Positions 45,328 through 54,600 of a DNA stretch of 64,000 bases are shown here, one piece after another. Position 1 is the stretch's first letter; the number at the start of each line of letters is the position of its first letter. This stretch comes from an uncultured Methylococcaceae bacterium (GTDB lineage Bacteria; Pseudomonadota; Gammaproteobacteria; Methylococcales; Methylomonadaceae): contig CAJAWH010000056.1 of assembly GCA_903945605.1 (NCBI GenBank), positions 1-64,000 of the forward strand, read 5' to 3'. The position numbers and the translations under genes were made by a program. The notes under the pieces were generated by a model that was not told where the DNA came from, ran no database searches, and saw only the letters and a program-made list of their open reading frames with translations.

Positions 45328-46935
45328 TTAGGCGGGTTGCTGGCGCAAATATTCACTGACTACATCCGCTACCGCCGGACCGGTTTGGTGGTCGCTGACA
45401 CTGGCCCACCCTGACACTTTATAGACTTTGTTGGCATCCAGCAATTGCCCGTTTGCCCTGCGCAAGCCGCTAATACGTTGCCCATAGCTGGCTTGGGGAT
45501 TGCATTGGTAGCTTATGCCGCCCACCCGCACCATATCACCGCCTTGCTGGTAATAGGGGTCGGTATTGAACAGGTTGTCGGCGACATCTTCTAATATCGC
45601 GTGTAATTGCTGGCCGGTCAGATTGCGGGTGTAGGTTTCAGGGTAGCTAATGGCGGTATGGTTCATGACCGCTTCGTAGGTGATAGTTTGCCCGGGTAAT
45701 AAGGTAGTACCCCAGCGGAAGCCAGGCGAAAGGGCTATTTCGGCAGCGTTGACGGTGCGTAGGGCATTGAGTATCAGTTGGTCAAAAGTGCCGCCGTAAG
45801 TGTCGCGCCGGTACAGCAATTGCCCAGCTACCGCCAGAGGTTGTTGCAATTGCTTAAGATAGGGTTGCCTGATGCGGTCGATGAGCTGTTGCATGGCGGT
45901 GTCGGGTGGCAGCAGGTTGGCAAACACCGGCACTAATTGGTAGCGCAAATTTTGCACACGCCCGTTTGCGGCTTGCACATCCAGCACCGCCAAAAATTTG
46001 CCGTGGCTACCGGCATTGGTGACCCAAGTCTTGCCCTGTGCATTATCCACAACAATGGGGCGTGGTAGGGCATCATGGCTATGCCCGCCGAGTATCACAT
46101 CCAATCCGGTGACCCGTGCCGCCAGTTTTAGGTCTATCGCCAAGCCGTTATGGGACAGCAATATGATGGCATCAGCCGCCTTGGTTTGCTTAATATGCTT
46201 GACCAGCCGTTGCAGGTTTTGTTCTTGGATGCCAAAGCGCCAATCGGGCACAAAACGTTTCGGGTTGGCTACCGGAGTGTAAGGGTAGGCTTGACCGATA
46301 ACGGCGATACGGGTTTGGTTGATGGTTTTGATTTGGTAGGGCTTAAAAACCGCGTCGGTTTCGCTATTACCTGCCCACTGGGCTTCTTCACTGAGGGTGA
46401 TGTTTTGCGCCAGCCAGTCGCCTTTGAATTGATCGATGTTGGTTTGTAGCTGCTGGCTGCCATAGGTGAACTCCCAATGTCCGGTCATGATGTCCACACC
46501 CAATAAATTGCTGGCGGCGATCATGTCTTGGCCTTGTGTCCATAATGCCGTTGCTGAACCTTGCCAGGTGTCGCCACCATCCAGCAGCAAGGTGTTTTCT
46601 GCACCCCGTTCGGCACGGATTTGTTTGATGAGGGTTGCCAGATGGGCAAAGCCGCCCATTTTGCCGAACAGCTCTGCAGCTTGGGCAAAATCAATGGCGG
46701 TAAAGGCGTAAGCGTTGCGTGAATGGGCGGGGATGCCGAAAAAATCCAAGAAAGCTTGCCCGGTGCGATAGGGTTGGGTACTGGGTTCCCGATAATAAAC
46801 GGGCAGTAGCTGGGCATGGCTATCGGTGAAATGCAGCACGGTGGCCTCAGCCGTCGAACGGGAACGCGTTGGCGACATCAGCCACGGCGAAAAACCTAAT
46901 ACAGCCAGTGTGTGCAGGAAGTGGCGGCGGTTCAT
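45328..46935 (-). CDS. soxB: Thiosulfohydrolase SoxB
   Basis: Periplasmic dimanganese hydrolase that frees sulfate from the SoxYZ carrier during thiosulfate oxidation. The ATG at 46935 gives 535 residues with a signal MNRRHFLHTLAVLGFSPWLM. Metallophosphatase motifs are FTDSHAQLLP, LLDGGDTWQGSAT, TGHWEFTYG and GGHSHD. SoxB-typical QQGGDMVRVGG near residue 480 separates it from 5'-nucleotidases. It follows alr by 31 bases and is not accompanied by soxXA or soxYZ in this window. Confidence 0.92.
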   Translation of the reverse strand: MNRRHFLHTLAVLGFSPWLMSPTRSRSTAEATVLHFTDSHAQLLPVYYREPSTQPYRTGQAFLDFFGIPAHSRNAYAFTAIDFAQAAELFGKMGGFAHLATLIKQIRAERGAENTLLLDGGDTWQGSATALWTQGQDMIAASNLLGVDIMTGHWEFTYGSQQLQTNIDQFKGDWLAQNITLSEEAQWAGNSETDAVFKPYQIKTINQTRIAVIGQAYPYTPVANPKRFVPDWRFGIQEQNLQRLVKHIKQTKAADAIILLSHNGLAIDLKLAARVTGLDVILGGHSHDALPRPIVVDNAQGKTWVTNAGSHGKFLAVLDVQAANGRVQNLRYQLVPVFANLLPPDTAMQQLIDRIRQPYLKQLQQPLAVAGQLLYRRDTYGGTFDQLILNALRTVNAAEIALSPGFRWGTTLLPGQTITYEAVMNHTAISYPETYTRNLTGQQLHAILEDVADNLFNTDPYYQQGGDMVRVGGISYQCNPQASYGQRISGLRRANGQLLDANKVYKVSGWASVSDHQTGPAVADVVSEYLRQQPA

Positions 46936-46966
46936 TGGCACGGGCGGCGGGCTGGCTAACAATACG

Positions 46967-48049
46967 CTAGCTGCGTTCGTCAATAATTTGTACCCGTGGC
47001 GTTATGCCACAGACTAAAGTATAGGGGATTGTGTCTGACCATTGGGCTATTTCTTCAACCGGCAGACCATTGCCCCATAAGGTGACGGCATCGCCGGGCT
47101 TGGCATGGGGCTGGCTGTGCAAATCAACGGTTATCATGTCCATGGATACCCGCCCGACCAAGGACACGCGCTGACCATTGACCAATACCGGCGTCCCTTG
47201 TTTGGCATAGCGTGGATAGCCATCACCGTAGCCAATAGCCACCACCCCTAGCAGGGTTGGGCTTGGGCAGTGCCAGCTGCCGCCATAACCAACCGGCTCG
47301 CCTGCCGCCACCGGTTTTACGGCTATCAGCCGAGAATGCAGGCTCATGATGGGCTTTAGCCCTAAGGCGGCACCGGTTTGGTCGGCAAAGGGCGATATGC
47401 CATAGAGCATCACCCCCGGCCTTACCCAATCGGTCAATGCGGTGGGCCATGCCAAAATGCCCGCTGAATTTGCCATGCTGCGCTCGCCCGGCATACCGTA
47501 CACAGCCTGGTTAAATGCCTGGATTTGCCGTGTGGTCATGGCATCGTGGGTGGCATCGGCATTGGCAAAGTGGGTCATCAGGTTGATCGGTTGTTTAATA
47601 ATGCTGCAACAGCACAAACGCTGATAAACATCGGCAATGTGCGGAGGTTTAAAGCCTAGGCGGTTCATGCCAGTGTCCACTTTTAACCAGACGGCTATTT
47701 GTGCGGTTTCCGCCCTTGCGGCAAAAATATCCAGCTGGGTAGGGTCATGGACGACTGCATCCAGTTGGTAATGCAGCAAATCATCTAATTCTTCGCCACA
47801 AGTGAAGCCTTCCAGCACGGCAATTCGCTGCCCGTAGCCCGCTTTGCGTAGGCGTATACCTTCGTCAACGCGTGCTACGGCAAAGGCATCCGCCTCATGC
47901 AGTGCCGAAGCAACCCTGAGCAAGCCGTGTCCATAACCGTTGGCTTTTATGACCGCCATAATGTTGGCGTGGGGGGCTAGCCGCCGGACTTGTGCCAGAT
48001 TATGTGCCGCCGCTTGGCTGTCCAGCACGGCATAAGCTGCCGGTATCAT
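46967..48049 (-). CDS. alr: Alanine racemase
   Basis: PLP-dependent racemase making D-alanine for peptidoglycan; 360 residues. The PLP lysine is Lys35 in MAVIKANGYGHG, and the second-face Tyr is in AIGYGDGYPRYAKQ (about 255-268). VGRVSMDMITVD is the other family signature. Its start overlaps the dnaB stop by one base, so dnaB-alr-soxB are one transcript; dnaB-alr is the standard gammaproteobacterial order. Confidence 0.96.
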   Translation of the reverse strand: MIPAAYAVLDSQAAAHNLAQVRRLAPHANIMAVIKANGYGHGLLRVASALHEADAFAVARVDEGIRLRKAGYGQRIAVLEGFTCGEELDDLLHYQLDAVVHDPTQLDIFAARAETAQIAVWLKVDTGMNRLGFKPPHIADVYQRLCCCSIIKQPINLMTHFANADATHDAMTTRQIQAFNQAVYGMPGERSMANSAGILAWPTALTDWVRPGVMLYGISPFADQTGAALGLKPIMSLHSRLIAVKPVAAGEPVGYGGSWHCPSPTLLGVVAIGYGDGYPRYAKQGTPVLVNGQRVSLVGRVSMDMITVDLHSQPHAKPGDAVTLWGNGLPVEEIAQWSDTIPYTLVCGITPRVQIIDERS

Positions 48050-49443
48050 TAATACTCCTCACTGCTGTAGGCGTTACCGGCAAAATTCTCAAAGCGGGTA
48101 TATTGCCCTAAAAAGGTTAGCCGCACGGTACCCAGCGGGCCGTTACGTTGCTTACCGATGATAATCTCGGCAATGCCCTTGTCCGGGCTGTCTTCGTTGT
48201 AGACTTCATCACGGTAGACGAAAACGATCAAATCGGCATCCTGTTCTATGGCACCCGATTCACGCAGGTCTGACATCACCGGACGCTTGTTGGGGCGTTG
48301 TTCCAAATTGCGGTTTAGCTGTGACAAGGCCACCACGGGCACATTGAGTTCTTTTGCCAATGCTTTTAGACCGCGCGAAATGTCTGATATTTGCTGCACA
48401 CGGTTTTCACCGCTGGTGGGTGATTGCATCAGCTGCAAGTAATCCAATACGATCAGGCCTAATTGCCCGTGTTCGCGCATCAACCGGCGTGCCCTTGAAC
48501 GCACTTCGGTAGGGGTGAGTGCCGGGGTGTCATCAATAAACAGCTTGGTTTCCGCCAACAGGCTCATTGCGGAAGTCAAGCGTGGCCAATCGTCGTCTTC
48601 CAGGCGACCGCTGCGGATTTTATGCTGGTCAATACGGCCCAGTGAGGACATCATACGCATGGCTAGCGAGTCACCGGGCATTTCCATGCTGAACACGGCA
48701 ACCGGTTGTTTGGTTTTGATGGCGACGTTTTCTGCCATATTCATGGCAATGGTGGTTTTGCCCATGGAAGGCCTTCCGGCAACAATAATCAGATCGGCTG
48801 GTTGCAGGCCGGAAGTCAGGGCATCAAAGTCTGAAAAGCCAGTGCTGGCCCCGGTGATGGCATTGCCTTGTTCAAACATCAGTTCGATTTTATCGACCGC
48901 CCTGGCCAATAGACTCCTAATCGGTTTGAAGCCCGATGCTTCACCGCGCTGCAATTGCTCGGCAATTTGGAACACTTGCCGTTCGGCATTTTCAATCAGC
49001 TCTGTGGTTTCCCTGCCTTCACGGTTGAAGGCGGAATCAGAAATATCGGTGCCTATGTGGATCAATTGCCGTAGCACGGAGCGGTCACGGACAATAGCCG
49101 CGTAGGTGGCAATATTGGCAGCACTGGGGGTGTCTTTGGCCATCACTGCCAGATAGGCCAAACCACCGGCGTTTTCTAGCTCGCCAATGGCTTTCAGTTG
49201 TTCGGAAATGGTGATGACATCAAACGGGGTTTGTTTGCTGGCAAGGTTGCCGATGATCCTAAAAATGAGTTGGTGGCTACGCCGGTAAAAATCAACTTCC
49301 GCGACGATGTCCGACACTGAATCCCAGGTTTGGTTATCCAGCATCAGGCCACCCAATACCGACTGCTCGGCCTGAATGGAGTTGGGCGGGACTTTTAGCG
49401 CTTCCACCGCATAATCACGATCATAAAGGTTATTTTCGGACAT
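48049..49443 (-). CDS. dnaB: Replicative DNA helicase DnaB
   Basis: Hexameric fork helicase of 464 residues. The N-terminal domain (about 15-120, PNSIQAEQSVLGGLMLDNQ) contacts DnaG and DnaC-type loaders. The RecA-like motor has Walker A GRPSMGKTT, Walker B LIVLDYLQLM (about 331-340), and ALSQLNRNLEQRPNKRP as motif H4. No intein is present. It heads the dnaB-alr-soxB group. Confidence 0.97.
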   Translation of the reverse strand: MSENNLYDRDYAVEALKVPPNSIQAEQSVLGGLMLDNQTWDSVSDIVAEVDFYRRSHQLIFRIIGNLASKQTPFDVITISEQLKAIGELENAGGLAYLAVMAKDTPSAANIATYAAIVRDRSVLRQLIHIGTDISDSAFNREGRETTELIENAERQVFQIAEQLQRGEASGFKPIRSLLARAVDKIELMFEQGNAITGASTGFSDFDALTSGLQPADLIIVAGRPSMGKTTIAMNMAENVAIKTKQPVAVFSMEMPGDSLAMRMMSSLGRIDQHKIRSGRLEDDDWPRLTSAMSLLAETKLFIDDTPALTPTEVRSRARRLMREHGQLGLIVLDYLQLMQSPTSGENRVQQISDISRGLKALAKELNVPVVALSQLNRNLEQRPNKRPVMSDLRESGAIEQDADLIVFVYRDEVYNEDSPDKGIAEIIIGKQRNGPLGTVRLTFLGQYTRFENFAGNAYSSEEY

Positions 49444-49516
49444 AGGGGGGGTATGGGCTACAAAATGGTTGGGGGGTTATCATACAGGGCCGAACGGGCA
49501 GGATGGCTGCCGTCGC

Positions 49517-50206
49517 TTAGCTAGCGGTTGCACAGGCGGCACTATCAGCAAACACGTCCACCGGATTGTCCATCGCAATACAGGCAACCGGCAAGGCTTC
49601 GCCCGCCCGCCACGCGTTGACAGCGGCTTGCTTGTTGGTGCCGGTGACCAGAAAGATCACTTGGCGACTGTTGCTTAAGGCGTTGGCACTGATGCTGACG
49701 CGCTCTGGTGGGGGTTTGGGTGAATTATAAACGGCGTGGGCCAGTTCGTCGGGATTATGGATGTGACCCAGAAATAGGCTGGCAGTGTGGCCATCTTCAC
49801 CCATGCCCAGTAGCACCATATCAAATGGCACAGCTTCGGCAACTACGGGCCGGTACAGAGCAGCCCCTTGTTCCGGGCCGAGTTCAGCAGGTATGGGGTA
49901 AATTTGGCTGGCGGGAATGGCCACTTTGTTGAGCAATGCCTGAAAGGCCATTAGGCTGTTGCGGTCGGCATGGTCGGTGGGCAGACAGCGTTCGTCACCA
50001 AAATAAATGGCCCAATGAGACCATTCGGCATTGGCAACCGCCAGCAGGCGGTACACTTTTTCTGGGGTGGTGCCCCCGGCCAATACGCATTTGAATTGGC
50101 CGCGTTCGGCTATGGCCTGTTCTGCCGCCGCCAATATATGTTGGCAAACGGCCGTTGCTACGGCATCGGCATCGGCAAAAATATGCCAGCGGGTGGTTTG
50201 TTGCAT
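49517..50206 (-). CDS. pgl: 6-phosphogluconolactonase
   Basis: Hydrolyses 6-phosphogluconolactone in the oxidative pentose phosphate path; 229 residues of the NagB/DevB type. Signatures are VLAGGTTPEKVYRLLA (about 41-56), IYFGDERCLPTDHADRNS (about 67-84) and MVLLGMGEDGHTASLF (about 130-145). It begins directly after zwf with no spacing and is the last gene of gnd-zwf-pgl. Confidence 0.95.
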   Translation of the reverse strand: MQQTTRWHIFADADAVATAVCQHILAAAEQAIAERGQFKCVLAGGTTPEKVYRLLAVANAEWSHWAIYFGDERCLPTDHADRNSLMAFQALLNKVAIPASQIYPIPAELGPEQGAALYRPVVAEAVPFDMVLLGMGEDGHTASLFLGHIHNPDELAHAVYNSPKPPPERVSISANALSNSRQVIFLVTGTNKQAAVNAWRAGEALPVACIAMDNPVDVFADSAACATAS

Positions 50207-51691
50207 TTATTTACACTCCGGTGTTAAGGAACTGCGCCAAAATTGGCTCTCTTTGTCAAACAAACGGCTATCTTCTGGCCCCCATGAGCCTGCTGGATAG
50301 GTGCTGATAAAATCGCGTTCTATCGCCCACGTTTGCAAGATAGGGTCAACAATTCGCCAAGCGTATTCCACCTCATCAAAACGCAAAAATAACGAACGGT
50401 CGCCTTTTAACACATCCAACAACAGGTCTTCGTAGGCATCAATGGCTTTTTCGTCTTGGTTGCGGAAGCTGGCATCCAAGCTACAGATGCGGGTTTGCAT
50501 TTCCAGCCCAGGTTCTTTAACGGTCATTTCGATACGGATACATTCTTCGGGTTGGATGCCCATCAGCACCCAATTGGGATTCATGCAGCGCACATCGGTG
50601 CCGTGAAAAAATTGCAAGGGCGGATGGCGGAAGCAAATGGAGATGCTGGATTGCGCTTTCGCCATACGCTTGCCAGTACGCATATAAAACGGTACGCCGC
50701 GCCAACGCCAATTGTCCAAATACAGCTTCATGGAGGCGTAAGTTTCGGTGCTGCTATTGGCGGGGATGTTGGTTTCATCCAGATAGCCGGGCACTTTTTC
50801 GCCATTGACATGGCCTTTGCCGTATTGGCCGCGGAAGGCATGGGCGTGGACGGCTTCTTTGGGTATAGGGCGGATGGATTTTAACACTTTGACTTTTTCA
50901 TCACGCAATGCCTCGGCTTCCATGGAAATGGGCGGTTCCATCGCCACCAAGGTCAGCAGTTGCAACAAGTGGCTTTGCAGCATGTCGCGCAATGCCCCAG
51001 CGCTGTTGTAATAATCACCACGACTATCAATGCCTATGCTTTCTGAATGGGTAATCTGGATATGGTCGATATAATTGCGGTTCCACAGAGGTTCCAGCAT
51101 GACATTGGCAAAGCGGAACACCAATACGTTCTGCACCATGCCCTTGCCTAGGTAATGGTCAATACGGTAAATCTGTTCTTCGGACAAGTATTGGCTGATA
51201 CGTTTTTGCAGAGCCCGGGCACTGTCTAAGTCGTAGCCGAATGGTTTTTCGATGATAACCCGCCGCCAGCCGCTATCTTCGTCAAACAGCTGATTATCGC
51301 TTAAAAAACCCATCACCGCGCCAAAGTCGGACGGGCTGATGGACAAATAAAAAGCTATGTTTTTAGGGAAGCCTTCACCATTTGCCAATTGCCCCGCCAG
51401 CTGGGTGTAACATTCCGTTTGGCCGATGTCGCCTTGGTGGTAATAAAGCCGTGCGCTAAAACGGCTAAAAACCGCTTCATCAATATCTGCCTTAATTTTA
51501 CTGACCAACATGGCCCTAACTTCGGCAAGCCAGGTGGACTGATCCCAAGGCCGTCTGCCCACTGCCATAATGCGCGTACCCTCAGGCAGGCGGTTAGCCG
51601 CTTCCAAATGATAGAGGGCAGGCATCAGCTTAATCCGCGAGAGGTTTCCCGTGGCGCCAAAAATAACGTAGGTGCAAGCTTCGGCTTTCAT
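50207..51691 (-). CDS. zwf: Glucose-6-phosphate 1-dehydrogenase
   Basis: NAD(P)-dependent enzyme of 494 residues that oxidises glucose 6-phosphate. The dinucleotide loop is FGATGNLSRIKLMPALY (11-27), and the substrate motif RIDHYLGKGMVQN (about 176-188) with the catalytic His is intact. VIIEKPFGYDL (about 146-156) is also typical. It lies between gnd and pgl. In ribulose-monophosphate methylotrophs this enzyme with Gnd forms the cyclic formaldehyde-oxidising route, which fits the proposed host (inference). Confidence 0.97.
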   Translation of the reverse strand: MKAEACTYVIFGATGNLSRIKLMPALYHLEAANRLPEGTRIMAVGRRPWDQSTWLAEVRAMLVSKIKADIDEAVFSRFSARLYYHQGDIGQTECYTQLAGQLANGEGFPKNIAFYLSISPSDFGAVMGFLSDNQLFDEDSGWRRVIIEKPFGYDLDSARALQKRISQYLSEEQIYRIDHYLGKGMVQNVLVFRFANVMLEPLWNRNYIDHIQITHSESIGIDSRGDYYNSAGALRDMLQSHLLQLLTLVAMEPPISMEAEALRDEKVKVLKSIRPIPKEAVHAHAFRGQYGKGHVNGEKVPGYLDETNIPANSSTETYASMKLYLDNWRWRGVPFYMRTGKRMAKAQSSISICFRHPPLQFFHGTDVRCMNPNWVLMGIQPEECIRIEMTVKEPGLEMQTRICSLDASFRNQDEKAIDAYEDLLLDVLKGDRSLFLRFDEVEYAWRIVDPILQTWAIERDFISTYPAGSWGPEDSRLFDKESQFWRSSLTPECK

Positions 51692-51744
51692 AGTAGTCCC
51701 CTAATAGCATCACTTAATGGCAATAGTACGGCTGTTACCGCACC

Positions 51745-53193
51745 TTAAACCGTATAGGTGGTGGAGGCGGTCTTGCCGCCGTGCCCAGTCCAATCGGTAT
51801 GGAAAAATTCGCCCCTAGGCTTATCAACCCGCTCATAGGTGTGTGCGCCAAAATAATCCCGCTGCGCTTGCAGCAGGTTGGCGGGCAAGCGTCCGCTCCG
51901 GTAGCCGTCATAATAGGCCAGTGCCGAGGAAAAAGCAGGCGTGGGTATGCCCAGCTCAACCCCCAGCACCACCGCTTTGCGCCAGCCCGCATCGGCCTTG
52001 GCTATGGCATCGGCAAAAAAATCAGCCAGCAGTAAGTTTTCCAAATCGGGGTTGGCATCATAGGCTTTTTTGATGTCGTTAAGGAATTGGCTACGGATAA
52101 TACAGCCGCCCCGCCACATCAGGGCAATCTCGCCGTAATTAAGCGATAACTGGTATTCTTTGGCTGCTTCCCGCATCAGCCGGAAACCTTGCGCGTAAGA
52201 GATGATTTTAGCGGCATACAAGGCATCGTGAATAGCTTGGATCAGCTCCTGCGGATCGCCGTTGACGATGTTGGTTGGACGCTTGGGCAAGAGGGCTTCA
52301 GCTTTGATACGTTCATCTTTTTGTGCCGACAAGCAGCGGGCAAACACCGATTCGCCAATCAGGGTCAGCGGGATGCCTAAATCCAAGGCGTTTATGCCCG
52401 TCCATTTGCCGGTGCCTTTTTGTCCGGCGGTATCCAGAATTTTGTTGACCAAGGGCTGTCCGTCGGTATCTTGATATGCCAAAATCGCGGCGGTTATTTC
52501 AATCAAATAAGAACACAAAACGCCTCTATTCCAATCAGCGAAGATATTGTGCAACTGGGCTGCGTTCAGCCCCAAGCCTTCGGACAGCAAGTGGTAAGCT
52601 TCGCATATCAATTGCATGTCGCCATATTCAATGCCGTTATGCACCATTTTGACGTAATGGCCAGCGCCGTTGTCGCCGACCCATTGGCAACAAGGTTCAT
52701 TCTGGACGTGTGCGCTGATGGCTTGCAATAGCGGTTGCACTATGGGCCAGGCTGCGGCATTGCCGCCCGGCATGATCGACGGGCCATGCCGGGCGCCTTC
52801 TTCACCACCGGACACGCCCGCACCTATGTACAGGATATTTTGTGCCGCCAAGGCTTGGCTGCGGCGGCTGGTGTCGGTGAACAGGGAATTGCCGCCATCG
52901 ACAATGACATCTCCGGCAGCCAGTAACGGCAACAGCAGATCAATGTATTGGTCAACCACTTCACCCGCTTTGACCATCAGCATGACAATGCGCGGTGCCC
53001 GTAAGCTGGCCACCAGTTCGGGCAATGAGTGGGCGCCCAGCACTTCAGAACCGGCGGCGGCACCCGCCAAAAACTCATCGACAACCGTGGTGGTGCGGTT
53101 GAAAACAGCGACTTTAAAGCCGTGGTCATTCATGTTCAAGGCTAAATTTTGCCCCATCACCGCCAAACCGATCAAACCAACATCTGCTTTCAT
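51745..53193 (-). CDS. gnd: 6-phosphogluconate dehydrogenase (decarboxylating)
   Basis: Oxidises and decarboxylates 6-phosphogluconate to ribulose 5-phosphate, 482 residues. The N-terminus ADVGLIGLAVMGQNLALNM (3-21) binds the cofactor. GGVSGGEEGARHGPSIMPGG-like and HYVKMVHNGIEYGDMQLICE stretches form the active site. The C-terminus has FHTDWTGHGG. The ATG at 53193 follows AGGAGGT; the longer frame to 53232 is rejected. It is the first gene of gnd-zwf-pgl. Confidence 0.97.
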   Translation of the reverse strand: MKADVGLIGLAVMGQNLALNMNDHGFKVAVFNRTTTVVDEFLAGAAAGSEVLGAHSLPELVASLRAPRIVMLMVKAGEVVDQYIDLLLPLLAAGDVIVDGGNSLFTDTSRRSQALAAQNILYIGAGVSGGEEGARHGPSIMPGGNAAAWPIVQPLLQAISAHVQNEPCCQWVGDNGAGHYVKMVHNGIEYGDMQLICEAYHLLSEGLGLNAAQLHNIFADWNRGVLCSYLIEITAAILAYQDTDGQPLVNKILDTAGQKGTGKWTGINALDLGIPLTLIGESVFARCLSAQKDERIKAEALLPKRPTNIVNGDPQELIQAIHDALYAAKIISYAQGFRLMREAAKEYQLSLNYGEIALMWRGGCIIRSQFLNDIKKAYDANPDLENLLLADFFADAIAKADAGWRKAVVLGVELGIPTPAFSSALAYYDGYRSGRLPANLLQAQRDYFGAHTYERVDKPRGEFFHTDWTGHGGKTASTTYTV

Positions 53194-53285
53194 AGCACCT
53201 CCTAAAATGACAATTTTTGTGAATCTTACCATGAGCCACTTGCCGTGGCAGGATTAAGTTAAGTGTGGGTGGGCGTGTATTTTGG

Positions 53286-53651
53286 CTAGCGTGCTTTACG
53301 GTAGTAAAGTTGCAAGCCCACAATGGCTGTTAACGCACCGGCATTATCGGTAAGCCAATCTAAAGCACTGGTTTCGCGTCCGGGCACAAACAATTGGTGT
53401 AATTCATCGGAAATGCCGTATAAGCTACAAAAGCCTATGGTCGCCCAAATACGCTGCTTTAGGGATAAGTCAAAATGGTTAAATGCCCGCCAAGCCAACA
53501 CCCCCATAACAAAATAGGCAATAAAATGGTGTACTTTATCTTGGTTTTCAAAGGTATTGGTAATTGGCAGCTGTTCCAGGCTAGAAAGCCAAAATATCAG
53601 GCCACAAAATAAGATAAGGGCGGACAGGTCAAAGATTTTGCTAATAGTCAT
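53286..53651 (-). CDS. VanZ-like membrane protein
   Basis: A 121-residue protein with four hydrophobic segments and the VanZ-family pattern: FWLSSLEQLP, then DKVHHFIAYFVMGVLAWRAF, then YGISDELHQLFVPGRETSALDWLTDNAG. VanZ-like proteins of this size are common and of unknown function; resistance to glycopeptides should not be inferred. It is alone, downstream of the gnd start region and on the same strand. Confidence 0.88.
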   Translation of the reverse strand: MTISKIFDLSALILFCGLIFWLSSLEQLPITNTFENQDKVHHFIAYFVMGVLAWRAFNHFDLSLKQRIWATIGFCSLYGISDELHQLFVPGRETSALDWLTDNAGALTAIVGLQLYYRKAR

Positions 53652-54202
53652 AATATATAGAAGTTCAATTAATGGTGGTCTTTATTTTTTAGGGTGGATG
53701 TTTGCGGGACAAAAAGAGCAAAAAACGGTTATTTGAACAGCGTAAAATAAACGGCATAACCTTATGGTATTTGACCGATACTGCGAGGGACTCGCTGGAT
53801 CGCACGCACCCCAAACGGGCCTAATTACAGTGGCCTTAAGCCATTGCCTTTTATACACAAACCAGAATGACGCTTATTAATCAATAGAATATTTTTTAGC
53901 AACAGCTATTTTAAGGTGGTTTGGCGATAGCAAACCACCTGTTTACTGGTGCGCCCTAACTTTGGCTTTGTTGTGGCGGATTGCCTAGCGGTGAATCCAG
54001 CCTGCCATTGACACGGCTGACGGGTTAATTTTTAGCAACTGTGCAAAAGCTTCGATCGGTGTTTTTTGCACAGCCAAGCCTGCTAGTTTGTCAAAAAAGA
54101 TTATACTTGTCTACTTGGGCAATAACATTATCTCTTGCGGCATTTTGATTCTTAAATTAGAATGTTATAGTTAGATAATGTAATTTTTTATTAAGGAGCA
54201 AC
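53652..54202. other. Gene-free spacer upstream of the H-NS-like gene
   Basis: About 550 bases. It holds an inverted repeat AGGTGGTTTG (53914-53923) with CAAACCACCT (53931-53940) around a 7-base loop, and an AT-rich promoter-like stretch from about 54080 that leads to AAGGAG before the H-NS-like start. No convincing gene is present. Confidence 0.5.
53914..53940. repeat. 10-bp inverted repeat (hairpin)
   Basis: AGGTGGTTTG and CAAACCACCT pair exactly around GCGATAG. There is no T-run on either side. It stands about 260 bases from the nearest gene and its role is unknown. Confidence 0.6.
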
Positions 54203-54532
54203 ATGACTGATATTGAGAACCTTTCTGAACATGAATTGAAAGCGTTAATGGAACAAGTCGACAAAGCAATTAAAGACAAACAAGCTAATAAGCGTAAGGA
54301 GGTCATCGCCCAAATTAAGGAGTTAGCCGCGTCCATTAATGCCACTGCTGAAATTATTGAGGCGGACAATAAACGCCAAGAGCCTAAATTGCGGCGTGCG
54401 GCGGTTAAGTTAGCCCCTAAATTCCGTCACCCGGAAAATCCCGAGCTGACTTGGACGGGTCGGGGCATTGCGCCAAAATGGCTGCAAGCCTTGGTGGCGC
54501 AAGGCCACAGCAAATCTGACTTTAAAATTTAA
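54203..54532 (+). CDS. H-NS family nucleoid protein
   Basis: A 109-residue H-NS-type DNA-binding protein. A charged N-terminal coiled coil (about 1-65) serves for oligomerisation. The C-terminal AT-hook-like domain reads FRHPENPELTWTGRGIAPKW (about 77-96), including the TWTGRG core that enters the minor groove of AT-rich DNA. It is expected to silence horizontally acquired AT-rich genes. The start follows AAGGAG at a good distance. The AT-rich upstream region suggests it may bind its own promoter. Confidence 0.93.
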   Translation: MTDIENLSEHELKALMEQVDKAIKDKQANKRKEVIAQIKELAASINATAEIIEADNKRQEPKLRRAAVKLAPKFRHPENPELTWTGRGIAPKWLQALVAQGHSKSDFKI

Positions 54533-54549
54533 GCACGCCTTGTAAAAGC

Positions 54550-54585
54550 CAGGCACGGCAGCCTTATAATTTATAACCGTGCCTG
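54550..54585. terminator. Hairpin between the convergent H-NS-like and aguB genes
   Basis: CAGGCACGG (54550-54558) and CCGTGCCTG (54577-54585) pair perfectly around an AT-rich 18-base loop, 17 bases after the H-NS-like stop and 15 before the aguB stop on the other strand. It is a likely shared terminator without a marked T-run. Confidence 0.6.
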
Positions 54586-54600
54586 CGCCTTAATACTTGC

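Noticed and set aside
46967-49443. Intein or insertion in dnaB
   Set aside because: dnaB has normal length and uninterrupted Walker motifs.
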